DNA from: JBGVMW01 sp045125095
Lineage (GTDB): Bacteria > Bacillota > Clostridia > Lachnospirales > Lachnospiraceae
Assembly: GCA_045125095.1 (NCBI GenBank)
Contig: JBGVMW010000127.1
Coordinates: forward strand, 38,105-102,104
Reading direction: 5' to 3'
Length of the DNA: 64,000 nt
This document shows, piece by piece, positions 1 to 9,132 of this stretch. The notes under the pieces are model-generated. The model searched no databases. It had not been told where the DNA came from and saw only the letters and a list, made by a program, of their open reading frames with translations. The first letter of the stretch is position 1. Every line of letters starts with the position of its first letter. A program made the translations under genes and the position numbers.

Positions 1-1482
1 AGAAACTTTTCCTTTCTGGTCTGCTCTGTATGCTTTTTCCTGCTCTGGCGTAATATTTTGCGTCTTTTTCATTTCGCGCAGATTGCCTTCATAATCCAGT
101 TCGAATTCATTTCTGGATGGTTCTTCTCTTCCTTCGTAGATTTCCTCCAGCCATTCTCTCATGGTAAAAATGTTATAATTGCCTTCATATGGTTCCCTTT
201 TCAGATAATACAAATCAGCAATCATCTTGTTTGGTACTAAATGATCATCCATAAATCCATAATCCAAAAACATTTCCAGCAATTCATCTTTCTGGCCTGC
301 TTCATGATACTTGAAAAATACTGCCTGATAGTATTCATAGAATAGCTCTGTCAGCTTTCTACGCACTTTACGCACATCATCTGTGGTCGCCATCTTATCT
401 TCCATATTATTGTATACGGTTAAATGTTGACGAAGCAGTTCATTCTTTTCTTCCGGAAGATCTGCATATGCAATAATTTTCTCCGCTGCATTCTCTGTCT
501 GTTTGCGAACCAGCTCTAACTGTACAGTTGTATATTCTCCGACGGCTTCCATCTCGACATCACTGGCTTCTTCTCCACCATTTTCAGCTAAGTCCTTGAA
601 CAATTCTAATTTTTTAATATAATCTTCTTTTGTCCGTCTCACTTCATTTTTGCTAATTGCTTCAAATGTAGTTGCAAAATTCAAGACTTCTTCTGCTTTT
701 TTCTTCAACACCGTGATGTTGTTCTTTTTGCGGCTCAATTGCAAAATCAAATCTTCATACAAAGCAAACAAGGTGTCTACTTCTTCACCTATAATGCAAT
801 TCTGATTATTTGCCACATATGTATTCGTATCCTGAATTAAGTCTACCAATTCCTCCATAAGAGAAATTGCCTGCTGAAGCATTAACTTGCTCATATACAT
901 ACTCGCTGCAAAGAATGGCTTCTTTGCTTCCTCCGGCATAGCCATCAACTGCTCAAAATACTCTACATATTCCTCAGAATAGATGCTCTCTGCACGAAAC
1001 GGTTCCATTCCCTGAATTCGTCTGGTCGGCTTCTGCTGTACCATATAAGCACCACAAAGCTTTGTATATATCTGAATACCCTCTGCAATATATTTATAAA
1101 ACTTCTCAGCCTGCGCCTTCTTCTCATTATATTTTCCAATGAACATTAAAACCTGTTCTACCACAGAACTGACCAGATTCCCCATTTGCACTCTGTCTAA
1201 TGGCAATGACTCAAATTGCTCTACAAATGTCAGCTTGTATAATGGATATACCTGTAATACAGTATCTGCGTCTGCAACATAATTTCTGATGTATCTGCCA
1301 TACATACCTTCAATCAGACCAATTACACTGCCTTTCTTCAACTCCACCTTTCCGCTTTTCCCCATTGCAATAAGGTGACCCTCTTTAATTACAACGATTT
1401 CATTGACTGCATCATTTTCTGAATACAGAAGGCTACCTCGTTGCACGGTACGTTCTGTTACTTCCTGTACAATTGTATTCAT
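1..1482 (-). CDS. Cyclic-nucleotide-binding-domain protein (3' end outside window)
   Basis: Open from an ATG at 1482 to the left edge, so 494 codons are visible and the C-terminus is missing. The start follows AAGGAGTGGGAGTAA, a good ribosome binding site. Residues about 10-120 resemble a Crp-type cyclic nucleotide-binding fold (a jelly-roll pattern with SENDAVNEIVVIKEGHLIAM and a following GSVIGLIEG). The remainder is acidic and mostly helical, with no DNA-binding domain visible in this part. It lies 117 bases downstream of the dnaJ terminator and is read separately. Family assignment rests on the N-terminal pattern; ligand and role are unknown. Confidence 0.7.
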   Translation of the reverse strand, partial: MNTIVQEVTERTVQRGSLLYSENDAVNEIVVIKEGHLIAMGKSGKVELKKGSVIGLIEGMYGRYIRNYVADADTVLQVYPLYKLTFVEQFESLPLDRVQMGNLVSSVVEQVLMFIGKYNEKKAQAEKFYKYIAEGIQIYTKLCGAYMVQQKPTRRIQGMEPFRAESIYSEEYVEYFEQLMAMPEEAKKPFFAASMYMSKLMLQQAISLMEELVDLIQDTNTYVANNQNCIIGEEVDTLFALYEDLILQLSRKKNNITVLKKKAEEVLNFATTFEAISKNEVRRTKEDYIKKLELFKDLAENGGEEASDVEMEAVGEYTTVQLELVRKQTENAAEKIIAYADLPEEKNELLRQHLTVYNNMEDKMATTDDVRKVRRKLTELFYEYYQAVFFKYHEAGQKDELLEMFLDYGFMDDHLVPNKMIADLYYLKREPYEGNYNIFTMREWLEEIYEGREEPSRNEFELDYEGNLREMKKTQNITPEQEKAYRADQKGKVS

Positions 1483-1598
1483 TTACTCCCACTCCTTAGT
1501 AATCTATCTACTTATGCCTACTATTCTTAGTATAACACTTTTGGAAATACAATACAATTTTTTTATCAGAAATATGAAAAAACTATGGTGTTTAACCG

Positions 1599-1638
1599 AA
1601 AAAAGTACCAGTAATCCGCAAATCACTAGTACTTTTTC
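1599..1638 (-). terminator. Intrinsic terminator after dnaJ
   Basis: On the minus strand AAAAAGTACTAGT and ACTGGTACTTTTTT form a stem with one mismatch and a T-run, right after the dnaJ stop. Confidence 0.8.
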
Positions 1639-1641
1639 CTA

Positions 1642-2847
1642 TTATTTATCGTCGTCTAACAAATCTTCAATTGTCTCTTTGAATTTTTCACCGAATTTTT
1701 TCTTCTTTGGTTTACCATCTCCGTCACCAGTGCCAGCTGATTTAAGTGTGTTACCGCTAACTGCATCAAACTGACGAAGCAAATCCTTCGCTTCTGCATT
1801 CAAACGCTCCGGAACCTGTACTACCAATGTAACATAATGGTCACCTCGTACCTGTTTATTACGCAATGATGGTACACCTTTTCCTTTTAAGCGAACCTTG
1901 GTATCGGTCTGTGTTCCCGGCTTCACTTCATACATTACATCACCATCTACCGTTGTAATGCGCACTTCACCACCCAAAGCTGCCTGTGCAAAAGATATTG
2001 GTGCAGTAGAAAAAATGTTCATATCCTGACGCTGTAAAATTGGATGTCTGGATACTGCTACTTCCACTAATAAGTCACCTCTTGGACCTCCATTTACACC
2101 TGGTTCACCCTTGTCACGAATACGTATGCTCTGACCATTGTCAATACCTGCAGGAATACTTACCTGAATTTTTCTTCTACGGCTAACGAAACCGGTCCCC
2201 TGACAATCCGAACATTTTTCTTTTACCACTTTTCCGCTACCTTTACAATCCGGACAAGTCTGTACATTTCTAACTACACCAAATAAAGACTGCTGTGTAA
2301 ATACCACCTGTCCCTTACCACCACATTTTGTACAAGTCTGTGGTGTAGTTCCTGGCTTTGCACCAGTACCATTACAAGTAGAACAAGGATCCTTTAATGT
2401 AATTTCAATTTCTTTTTCACATCCAAAAACAGCTTCCTCAAAGGTAATACGCACACCGGCACGTACATTTGCACCCTTCATAGGCTGATTGCTGTTCTGT
2501 CCACGACTTCTTCCGCCACCAAACAGATCACCAAATATATCACCGAAAATATCGCCCATATCGGCTCCATTAAAGTCAAAGCCACCAAATCCGCCGGCAC
2601 CACCGCCAGCACCTCCATCAAATGCAGCGTGACCAAACTGGTCATACTGTCTTCTCTTATCTGGATCACTTAAAATTGCATAAGCCTCAGAAGCTTCCTT
2701 GAACTTCTTCTCCGCTTCCTTATCTCCCGGATTCATATCCGGATGATACTGCTTTGCAAGCTTACGGTATGCTTTTTTTATGGTGGCATCATCTGCCCCA
2801 CGGTCTACACCAAGGACTTCGTAACAATCTCTTTTACTCTCTGCCAT
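1642..2847 (-). CDS. dnaJ: Chaperone protein DnaJ (Hsp40)
   Basis: Co-chaperone that stimulates DnaK ATPase and delivers unfolded clients. The J domain is at residues 1-70 with the HPD tripeptide (YHPDMNPGD). A Gly/Phe-rich segment with repeated DIFGD follows, then four zinc-finger repeats (CSTCNGTG, CTKCGGKG, CPDCKGSG, CSDCQGTG) and the C-terminal substrate domains. I chose the ATG at 2847 (401 residues) because GGAGG lies just upstream; an in-frame GTG at 2886 lacks one. The usual DYYEVLG of the J domain reads RDCYEVLG here. Last gene of the hrcA-grpE-dnaK-dnaJ operon. Confidence 0.97.
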   Translation of the reverse strand: MAESKRDCYEVLGVDRGADDATIKKAYRKLAKQYHPDMNPGDKEAEKKFKEASEAYAILSDPDKRRQYDQFGHAAFDGGAGGGAGGFGGFDFNGADMGDIFGDIFGDLFGGGRSRGQNSNQPMKGANVRAGVRITFEEAVFGCEKEIEITLKDPCSTCNGTGAKPGTTPQTCTKCGGKGQVVFTQQSLFGVVRNVQTCPDCKGSGKVVKEKCSDCQGTGFVSRRRKIQVSIPAGIDNGQSIRIRDKGEPGVNGGPRGDLLVEVAVSRHPILQRQDMNIFSTAPISFAQAALGGEVRITTVDGDVMYEVKPGTQTDTKVRLKGKGVPSLRNKQVRGDHYVTLVVQVPERLNAEAKDLLRQFDAVSGNTLKSAGTGDGDGKPKKKKFGEKFKETIEDLLDDDK

Positions 2848-2950
2848 AACTTCCTCCACACTGCCACAATCACGGCACTTTTTCACCGTATCAGAACATA
2901 AGTTCTTCTGTATACAAGAAATTCATTACCGTATCTTATGTGTACATATA

Positions 2951-2984
2951 GGCTGCCTGTAGTTGTTTCCTTCTACAGACAGCC
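2951..2984 (-). other. Hairpin in the dnaK-dnaJ intergenic region
   Basis: GGCTGTCTGTAG and CTACAGGCAGCC pair with a 10-base loop and one mismatch. No T-run follows, so it is more likely an mRNA processing or stability hairpin than a terminator. Confidence 0.5.
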
Positions 2985-3052
2985 CCTTTCACATTACATG
3001 TATAGCATTTCAAAAACGCTGTACCAGTAACTCTTTATTACACTCATAGTTA

Positions 3053-4915
3053 CTATACTTCTTTATAATCTCCATCTACTACATCATCGTAGCCTGCTTC
3101 ACTTCCTGCACCTGTAGCACCCATATCAGGACCTGCACCTGCAGCACCCTGAGCATTCTCATACATTTTTGCAAATACTTTCTGAGCACTTTCCATTAAT
3201 TTTTCTTTTGCAGCCTTCATCTCATCAATCTGAGAATCTGTCATTTCTTCTGCATTTGCGGAAGCTTCTATTAATGATTTTAATGCAGCAAGGTCAGCTT
3301 CTACTGCTGTCTTGTCATTTGCATCAATCTTATCTCCTACCTCCTGAAGTGCTTTCTCAGTCTGGAATACCATAGAATCACAATCGTTTCTTGTGTCTAC
3401 TGCTTCCTTACGTTTCTTATCCTGTGCTTCGTACTCAGCAGCTTCTTTTACTGCTTTTTCGATATCATCATCTGACATGTTAGAACCAGCAGTGATTGTG
3501 ATGTGCTGTTCCTTACCTGTTCCTAAATCCTTAGCAGATACATTAACGATACCATTTGCATCGATATCAAATGTAACTTCAATCTGTGGTACACCACGTC
3601 TTGCTGGTGGGATACCATCTAAACGGAACTGGCCTAATGACTTGTTATCTCTGGCAAACTGTCTTTCACCCTGTACTACATTGATATCAACAGCTGTCTG
3701 GTTATCTGCTGCTGTAGAGAAGATCTGGCTCTTCTTTGTAGGAATTGTTGTATTTCTTTCAATTAATCTTGTTGCAACACCACCCATAGTTTCAATCGAT
3801 AATGACAATGGAGTTACATCAAGAAGAAGGATTTCGCCTGCACCGGCATCACCTGCTAATTTACCACCCTGGATAGAAGCACCGATTGCTACGCATTCAT
3901 CCGGGTTCAATGTCTTAGATGGCTCATGTCCTGTCAACTGTTTTACTTTATCCTGTACAGCAGGGATACGTGTAGAACCACCTACTAATAATACCTTGCT
4001 TAATTCGCCAGAAGTTAATCCTGCATCCTTTAATGCACGGTTTACAGGCTCTGCTGTTCTTTCCACTAAGTCATGTGTTAATTCATCAAATTTTGCTCTT
4101 GTAAGGTTCATATCGAAGTGCTTTGGACCTTCTGCAGTTGCTGTGATGAATGGCAGATTGATATTTGTAGTAGTAGAAGAAGATAATTCTTTCTTTGCCT
4201 TCTCTGCTGCTTCTTTTAATCTCTGTAATGCCATCTTATCGCCAGATAAGTCAACGCCTTCTTTCTGTTTGAAGTCTGCTAACATGTATTCTGTAATCTT
4301 CTGGTCGAAATCGTCACCACCTAAGCGGTTATCACCAGCAGTTGCCAATACTTCGATAACACCATCACCGATTTCAATGATAGATACGTCGAATGTACCA
4401 CCACCTAAATCGTATACCATAATTTTCTGCTCATTTTCATTGTCAAGACCATATGCTAATGCTGCAGCTGTAGGTTCGTTGATGATACGTTTTACATCCA
4501 GACCTGCAATCTTACCAGCATCCTTTGTTGCCTGTCTTTCTGCATCATTGAAGTAAGCCGGTACAGTGATAACTGCTTCTGTTACTTTTTCGCCTAAGTA
4601 ATTCTCAGCATCTGTCTTTAATTTCTGTAAAATCATTGCAGAAATTTCCTGTGGAGAAAACTTCTTATCATCAATTGCTACTTTATAATCTGTTCCCATA
4701 TGTCTCTTGATGGATGAGATTGTCTTTTCTGCATTTGTTACTGCCTGACGTTTTGCAGGTTCACCTACTAATCTTTCACCTGTTTTTGTAAATGCTACAA
4801 CCGATGGTGTAGTTCTTGCGCCTTCTGTGTTTGCGATAACAACCGGCTTACCACCTTCCATTACTGCAACACAAGAGTTTGTAGTTCCTAAGTCAATACC
4901 AATAATTTTACCCAT
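3053..4915 (-). CDS. dnaK: Chaperone protein DnaK (Hsp70)
   Basis: ATP-dependent cytoplasmic chaperone of 620 residues. The N-terminal actin-like ATPase begins IGIDLGTTNSCVAVMEG and contains the phosphate-2 motif VYDLGGGTFDVS and the adenosine motif LLVGGSTRIPAVQ. The interdomain linker DVTPLSL precedes the substrate-binding beta domain, a helical lid follows, and the tail is Gly/Ala-rich and ends in DGDYKEV. The 24-residue deletion typical of Gram-positive DnaK fits the short length. GGAGGAAT precedes the ATG. It lies between grpE and dnaJ and would be controlled by the CIRCE site upstream of hrcA. Confidence 0.98.
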   Translation of the reverse strand: MGKIIGIDLGTTNSCVAVMEGGKPVVIANTEGARTTPSVVAFTKTGERLVGEPAKRQAVTNAEKTISSIKRHMGTDYKVAIDDKKFSPQEISAMILQKLKTDAENYLGEKVTEAVITVPAYFNDAERQATKDAGKIAGLDVKRIINEPTAAALAYGLDNENEQKIMVYDLGGGTFDVSIIEIGDGVIEVLATAGDNRLGGDDFDQKITEYMLADFKQKEGVDLSGDKMALQRLKEAAEKAKKELSSSTTTNINLPFITATAEGPKHFDMNLTRAKFDELTHDLVERTAEPVNRALKDAGLTSGELSKVLLVGGSTRIPAVQDKVKQLTGHEPSKTLNPDECVAIGASIQGGKLAGDAGAGEILLLDVTPLSLSIETMGGVATRLIERNTTIPTKKSQIFSTAADNQTAVDINVVQGERQFARDNKSLGQFRLDGIPPARRGVPQIEVTFDIDANGIVNVSAKDLGTGKEQHITITAGSNMSDDDIEKAVKEAAEYEAQDKKRKEAVDTRNDCDSMVFQTEKALQEVGDKIDANDKTAVEADLAALKSLIEASANAEEMTDSQIDEMKAAKEKLMESAQKVFAKMYENAQGAAGAGPDMGATGAGSEAGYDDVVDGDYKEV

Positions 4916-4983
4916 GATTTATTCCTCCTGAATATTTGTCTATATCTATATTATTTTAATTTTCCATCTGGTAATACTGTACA

Positions 4984-5604
4984 CTAGCTTACAACTGCTA
5001 CCATACTATGTCTTACGACTGTATCGCGGTACATATAACCCTTTAAGAGTTCCTGTGCCACTACTCCGGATTCATATTCTTCACTTTCCACCTGCATCAC
5101 TGCATTGTGGAAATCCGGATTAAATTCTGTTCCCACTGCTTCAATCGGCTTTACACCAGCACTTTCAAGCTCTGTCATTAACTGCTTGTAAATCATACTC
5201 ATACCTTCTGCAAAAGGACTTCCCTTTTCTTCTTCCGGTATGGTTGCAAGACCTCTTTCAAAGTTATCTACAACCGGCAGAATCTTTTCGATGATGCTCT
5301 TCGCTCCGATTTCGTACATCTGTGTTTTTTCTTTTTCTGTACGTTTACGGAAATTATCAAATTCAGCCATCTGGCGTTTTACCTGGTCAGTCAAAGCTTC
5401 AATCTGCTCATCCTTCTTATCTTTCTTCTCTTTTTTTCCAAAGAAAGATTTTTTTGGTTTTTCTTCTTCTGCAGCCTCTGCTTCCTCCTGATTATCCTGA
5501 GTCGCCTCTTCTGTTTCTACTTCGCCTTCCACTGTTTCTTCTGTCTCAGCAGCGTCTACTGTTTCTTCTGCATTTTCCATTGCTTCCTGTTTCTTTTCTT
5601 CCAC
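4984..5604 (-). CDS. grpE: Nucleotide exchange factor GrpE
   Basis: Releases ADP from DnaK. The first 75 residues are very acidic and low-complexity, followed by a lysine-rich patch (KPKKSFFGKKEKKDKK), then the coiled-coil and beta-wing GrpE core (MAEFDNFRKRTEKEK and the C-terminal GYMYRDTVVRHSMVAV). As given it starts with GTG at 5604, preceded by AAGGGG. An ATG at 5580 with AGGAAG close by is the alternative and would give 198 residues. It sits 15 bases after the hrcA stop in the same operon. Confidence 0.96.
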   Translation of the reverse strand: MEEKKQEAMENAEETVDAAETEETVEGEVETEEATQDNQEEAEAAEEEKPKKSFFGKKEKKDKKDEQIEALTDQVKRQMAEFDNFRKRTEKEKTQMYEIGAKSIIEKILPVVDNFERGLATIPEEEKGSPFAEGMSMIYKQLMTELESAGVKPIEAVGTEFNPDFHNAVMQVESEEYESGVVAQELLKGYMYRDTVVRHSMVAVVS

Positions 5605-5619
5605 GCCTTAGGCCCCTTT

Positions 5620-6648
5620 CTATGTTTTCTTATATATGGTGTCTAGCTGTACCATTAAAGTCTTCAAGGTATCCACTGCTTTTTCATAATTCATTCGCTT
5701 TGGACCTATAATTCCTATGGTGCCCTGCATACCTTCATCTAATTCATAGGTGCAGGTAATCACACTACAGTCTTTCATGGACTGCACGGAATTTTCATTT
5801 CCAATATACACCTTGATTCCTGTTTCTGACTCATTGCTAAGAGTTTCCTGTACCAACTCGTTCAGCTGCTGTTTTTCTTCAAATGTGTGAATCAACTCGC
5901 TTGCCTTACTACCTTCGCTTAACTCAGGATACTTGAAAATATTTGTCGCACCGCTTGTATAAATCTCCAAGTCTTCTTCTGATTGGATTGCCTGTGCCAC
6001 CGCATCTAACACTTCATTTACAATGTCACTATGAATGCCTGCCTGCTCTTTCAATTTTGCAATCACGCCCAGATTAATCTCTGACAGCGTAAGCCCGTTC
6101 AAACTGGTATTCAATAGGATGTTCAACTTCAAAAGCGTTTCATTATCAAGTGATTTTGTAAGATGTATCATCTGGTTTCTTACGATGTTACCTTCCAACA
6201 CAATGACCGCTAACAGTTGTGTCTCATCTACCTGAGATAATTGGATAAACTTCACTTTACTGGAATGATATTGTGGTGCAGATACCATTGCTGCATAATT
6301 CGTATTCGTAGCCAGAACCTTTGCTAAATTCTTCAGCACCAGTTCCATTTTATCTGCCTTCTCAATCATCATTTCCTTCATTTCTGTTACTTCTTTGTCT
6401 TTTCGTTCCATAATCGTATCAACATAGAAGCGGTAACCCTTATCTGAAGGAATTCTTCCGGCTGAAGTATGAGGCTGAAGGATATAACCCATTTCCTCTA
6501 AATCTGACATCTCGTTTCGAATTGTTGCCGAGCTCAAGTTCAAATCTGTATATTTGGAAATAGTTCGTGACCCAACTGGCTCACCGGTTTCCATATAATT
6601 TCGAATGATTGCTTCTAAAATCTTTCTTTTTCTTTCATCCAGTTCCAC
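5620..6648 (-). CDS. hrcA: Heat-inducible transcription repressor HrcA
   Basis: Repressor of class I heat-shock genes; binds CIRCE with help from GroEL. The N-terminal winged helix is visible (LDERKRKILEAIIRNYMETGEPVGS, then SSATIRNEMSDLEEMGY and QPHTSAGRIPSDKGYR), followed by a GAF-like effector domain. I place the start at GTG 6648 (342 residues) because AAAGGAAG is 7 bases upstream. A longer reading from TTG 6681 would put codons inside the CIRCE operator and is unlikely. First gene of hrcA-grpE-dnaK-dnaJ, autoregulated through the adjacent operator. Confidence 0.96.
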   Translation of the reverse strand: MELDERKRKILEAIIRNYMETGEPVGSRTISKYTDLNLSSATIRNEMSDLEEMGYILQPHTSAGRIPSDKGYRFYVDTIMERKDKEVTEMKEMMIEKADKMELVLKNLAKVLATNTNYAAMVSAPQYHSSKVKFIQLSQVDETQLLAVIVLEGNIVRNQMIHLTKSLDNETLLKLNILLNTSLNGLTLSEINLGVIAKLKEQAGIHSDIVNEVLDAVAQAIQSEEDLEIYTSGATNIFKYPELSEGSKASELIHTFEEKQQLNELVQETLSNESETGIKVYIGNENSVQSMKDCSVITCTYELDEGMQGTIGIIGPKRMNYEKAVDTLKTLMVQLDTIYKKT

Positions 6649-6670
6649 TGCGTCACTTCCTTTCGCCTTG

Positions 6671-6697
6671 TTAGCACTCAACTTTAAGGAGTGCTAA
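6671..6697 (-). promoter_or_regulatory. CIRCE operator
   Basis: A perfect TTAGCACTC - 9 bases - GAGTGCTAA inverted repeat, the known HrcA binding site, lying between the promoter and the hrcA start. Confidence 0.97.
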
Positions 6698-6710
6698 CAT
6701 CCATGTACTT

Positions 6711-6739
6711 AAAATAGCACTCTGATTGGGAAATGTCAA
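6711..6739 (-). promoter_or_regulatory. SigA-type promoter of the hrcA operon
   Basis: On the minus strand TTGACA (6734-6739), a 17-base spacer and TATTTT (6711-6716) sit just upstream of CIRCE. The spacer contains an additional CIRCE half-site, GAGTGCTA (6715-6722). Confidence 0.85.
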
Positions 6740-6882
6740 CCATTATTTTGTGATTTTTATTTGTTTCATACTTTTTTTAGAATTTGCATTGTTGCACAGA
6801 ATGTAGGGATGAATTATTAAACAGGCTCGGCTATTGTCTGGTAAGAAAAGGGTGAATGTTTAATCATAGTGGCTACGCGTAC

Positions 6883-7066
6883 GCCGGTGGCAGGTACAGA
6901 AGGTTCCACGCAGACCGAGCCAACGTTCTGGTGAACTAACTCCTAAGTACGACTAAGACTCTCAGGAAAGCCTTCGAGCCTAAGTCTCCCTAAGGAGTGG
7001 ATTTCACCTCCACTAAAAGCGGCTCGTGAATTATCTGCTTAGGAACCTTCTGCACCTGCCACCGGC
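6883..7066 (-). ncRNA. Structured element, unit 1: 25-base arms around a 134-base core
   Basis: Arms 6883-6907 and 7042-7066 are complementary at 24 of 25 positions and enclose a 134-base core (6908-7041). The same core recurs in inverted orientation in unit 2 with about 95 percent identity, but the arms there are unrelated in sequence. The one arm mismatch is a G-U wobble if the RNA is read on the minus strand. The core itself can form several hairpins, for example GTTC-ACCA-GAAC and AGTGGA/TCCACT. No coding frame has a ribosome binding site. I do not recognise the family. Confidence 0.5.
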
Positions 7067-7222
7067 TGTGTATCATAGGCGCAAGTTGCATCGTCGCTTA
7101 CCTCTAGCGTATTACAAATCAGGTATTATGGGCTGTGATGCACTAAATTGCAAAGGGATAACCACTAATTTGCCTAAGCACAATATTCAGCATTTATCCA
7201 CTGTAATGATGCCTTTCGTAGA

Positions 7223-7246
7223 AAAAACAGTGACTAAATCACTGAG
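7223..7246 (-). terminator. Minus-strand terminator between the two structured units
   Basis: On the minus strand CAGTGA-TTTAG-TCACTG is followed by TTTTTT. The transcript it would end is not identified; unit 2 appears to be read on the other strand. Confidence 0.6.
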
Positions 7247-7313
7247 AATACTAATAAGCATGTGGCATTTTACTGGCTATATGAGACTATATTCTACCGT
7301 TTTCGATAAGGTA

Positions 7314-7603
7314 GTGAATTGGCGGAATGGGTTCCCAGGGGCAACTCAGACTTGCGCTGTAGGAGAGCTGCTTGCTGGTATGGCATATTCCTAAGCAGAC
7401 AATTACGAGCCGCTTTTAGTGGAGGCGAAATCCACTCCCTAGGGAGACTTAGGCTCGAAGGCTTTCCTGAGAGTCTTAGTCGTACTTGGGAGTTAGTTCA
7501 CCGGAACGTTGGCTTCGGTCTGCGTGGAATATGCCATGCCAGCAAGCGGCTCTCCTGCAGTGTAAGTCTGAGTTGCCCCTGGGAACCCCTTCTGCCAATT
7601 CAC
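7314..7603 (+). ncRNA. Structured element, unit 2: 78-base arms around the same core
   Basis: Arms 7314-7391 and 7526-7603 are complementary over 78 bases and enclose the 134-base core 7392-7525, the inverse of the core in unit 1. Comparing the arms shows seven differences; six would be G-U pairs in a plus-strand RNA and would be C-A mismatches in a minus-strand RNA. That argues for a transcribed plus-strand stem. Unlike the core, these arms share no sequence with those of unit 1. A short tail after each unit (in the RNA sense) is also similar. Translated frames here have no start signals. Confidence 0.5.
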
Positions 7604-7749
7604 GGACGGGTAACGATTATGATACAACAACTACGCAAACCAGATTTTTTCAATCACTAATAAAATTTCACCCCATCCCTATATAAACTTCCCCCATATG
7701 TAAAAAAGCACAATCCCCAACGCAATTGGAGACTGTGCTTTCTCTCACT

Positions 7750-8955
7750 TTATTTCTGCAGGAAATATCCCATGAGTTCATAACCTTTTGCACGGTTATG
7801 ACCACTGTTCTCTCCCTCTGCCTCATTATAATCCCATGCATTATTCTGCTCGTTTGTACTGTCATAAATCATATATGGCACTGGATTGCTTGTATGGGTT
7901 CTTAATCGAATCGGTGTTGGATGATCCGGCATCACTAACATTCTGAAGTCTACGCCTGCTGCTTTTAATCCTTCATAAACCGGCTTAATCACGCGTTCAT
8001 CCAGATTTTCAATTGCCTGCACCTTGCGCTCTACACTTCCCTGGTGCCCCATTTCATCCGGCGCTTCCACGTGAACATAGGCAAATTCAAATCCATCCTC
8101 TGTCAATGCTTTTACAGCCGCTGCCGCCTTCCCTTCATAATTCGTGTGAAGTCCACCGTTGGCACCCTCCACCTCGATATTTGTCATGCTGGCTCCCACT
8201 GCAATACCTTTTAACAAGTCTACCGCAGAAATCATAACACCTTTTAATCCATATAATTCTTCAAAGGAAGACAATGCCGGGCGTGTTCCTGCTCCCCAGA
8301 ACCATAAGGAGTTCGCCGGATTTAAGCCTTGCTTCTTTCTCTCGATGTTAATTGGATGATTTTTTAAGATGTCATAGCTCTTTTCCATCATTTCGCGAAG
8401 AACAGCATCTTTTGGAAGATTTTCTTCGATTACACTTCCTAATACATCATGAGGCGGTACAAGGTCAATTACTTCACCCTTTTCCCAGATAAGAAGATGG
8501 CGGTAACTGGTTCCAACATAGAAAGAATATCCTTCTCTCTCTAATCCTTCCTTTACTGCTTCAATTAATACCGCCGCCTCTTCTGTAGAGATTTCACCAG
8601 CACTGTGGTCAATAATTGTCTGCTTACTGTACGGCACACCTTCTTCTTCGCTTAATGTAACAATGTTAGTACGAAGAGAAACATCATCTGATTTCATATC
8701 TACACCAATGCTTAATGCTTCTAACGGAGAACGCCCTGTATAATATTTTTTAGGGTCGTAGCCTGCTACTGATAAATTCGCAGTGTCACTACCCGGGCTC
8801 ATTCCTTCCGGAATTGTATGTATCATTCCAATTTCAGATTTTTTAGATAACATATCCATCATAGGTGTCTTTGCATAAGACAGGGGAGTCTTTCCACCCA
8901 ATGCTTCAATTGGCTCATCCGCCATTCCATCCCCTAAAATCACTACATATTTCAT
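7750..8955 (-). CDS. ApgM-type phosphoglycerate mutase family protein, proposed homoserine kinase
   Basis: Alkaline-phosphatase superfamily protein of 401 residues of the archaeal-type cofactor-independent phosphoglycerate mutase family. The metal/nucleophile start VVILGDGMADEP is clear, followed by SDTANLSVAGYDP, and later HVEAPDEMGHQGSVERKV and MPDHPTPIRLRTH. A subset of this family is annotated in the literature as proposed homoserine kinase because it travels with threonine genes. Here it directly follows hom and an ACT regulator, and no GHMP-type thrB is visible. Whether it acts on 3-phosphoglycerate or homoserine cannot be decided from sequence alone. AGGAAGG lies upstream of the ATG. 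Confidence 0.85.
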   Translation of the reverse strand: MKYVVILGDGMADEPIEALGGKTPLSYAKTPMMDMLSKKSEIGMIHTIPEGMSPGSDTANLSVAGYDPKKYYTGRSPLEALSIGVDMKSDDVSLRTNIVTLSEEEGVPYSKQTIIDHSAGEISTEEAAVLIEAVKEGLEREGYSFYVGTSYRHLLIWEKGEVIDLVPPHDVLGSVIEENLPKDAVLREMMEKSYDILKNHPINIERKKQGLNPANSLWFWGAGTRPALSSFEELYGLKGVMISAVDLLKGIAVGASMTNIEVEGANGGLHTNYEGKAAAAVKALTEDGFEFAYVHVEAPDEMGHQGSVERKVQAIENLDERVIKPVYEGLKAAGVDFRMLVMPDHPTPIRLRTHTSNPVPYMIYDSTNEQNNAWDYNEAEGENSGHNRAKGYELMGYFLQK

Positions 8956-9132
8956 AATTCTTCTATCCTTCCTAAATGCAGGAAACGATACGATTTTCAG
9001 CTTGCCTTCTGAATATCGTACCGCCCATTATTTTTAATCCTTATTCCGCCTTCGATATGTAAAAATAAGCTAATGAATGTAACTCACGGAACAGGTAATC
9101 ATGTGAAATAGCAAGATATATCACATGTTTTT

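Noticed and set aside
3393..4556. 387-codon open frame on the plus strand across dnaK
   Set aside because: It is antisense to a fully conserved dnaK, has no ribosome binding site, and its translation is low-complexity; a codon-bias shadow.
6649..6681. TTG start of hrcA 11 codons upstream
   Set aside because: It would lie in the CIRCE operator; the GTG at 6648 has a proper ribosome binding site.
6908..7041. Core of the twin elements as a group II intron or IS
   Set aside because: 134 bases is too short, and there is no domain V-like motif, no reverse transcriptase and no transposase.
7026..7660. Overlapping plus-strand open frames of 66-122 codons
   Set aside because: They lie in the inverted structured elements, mirror each other, have no start signals and match no family.
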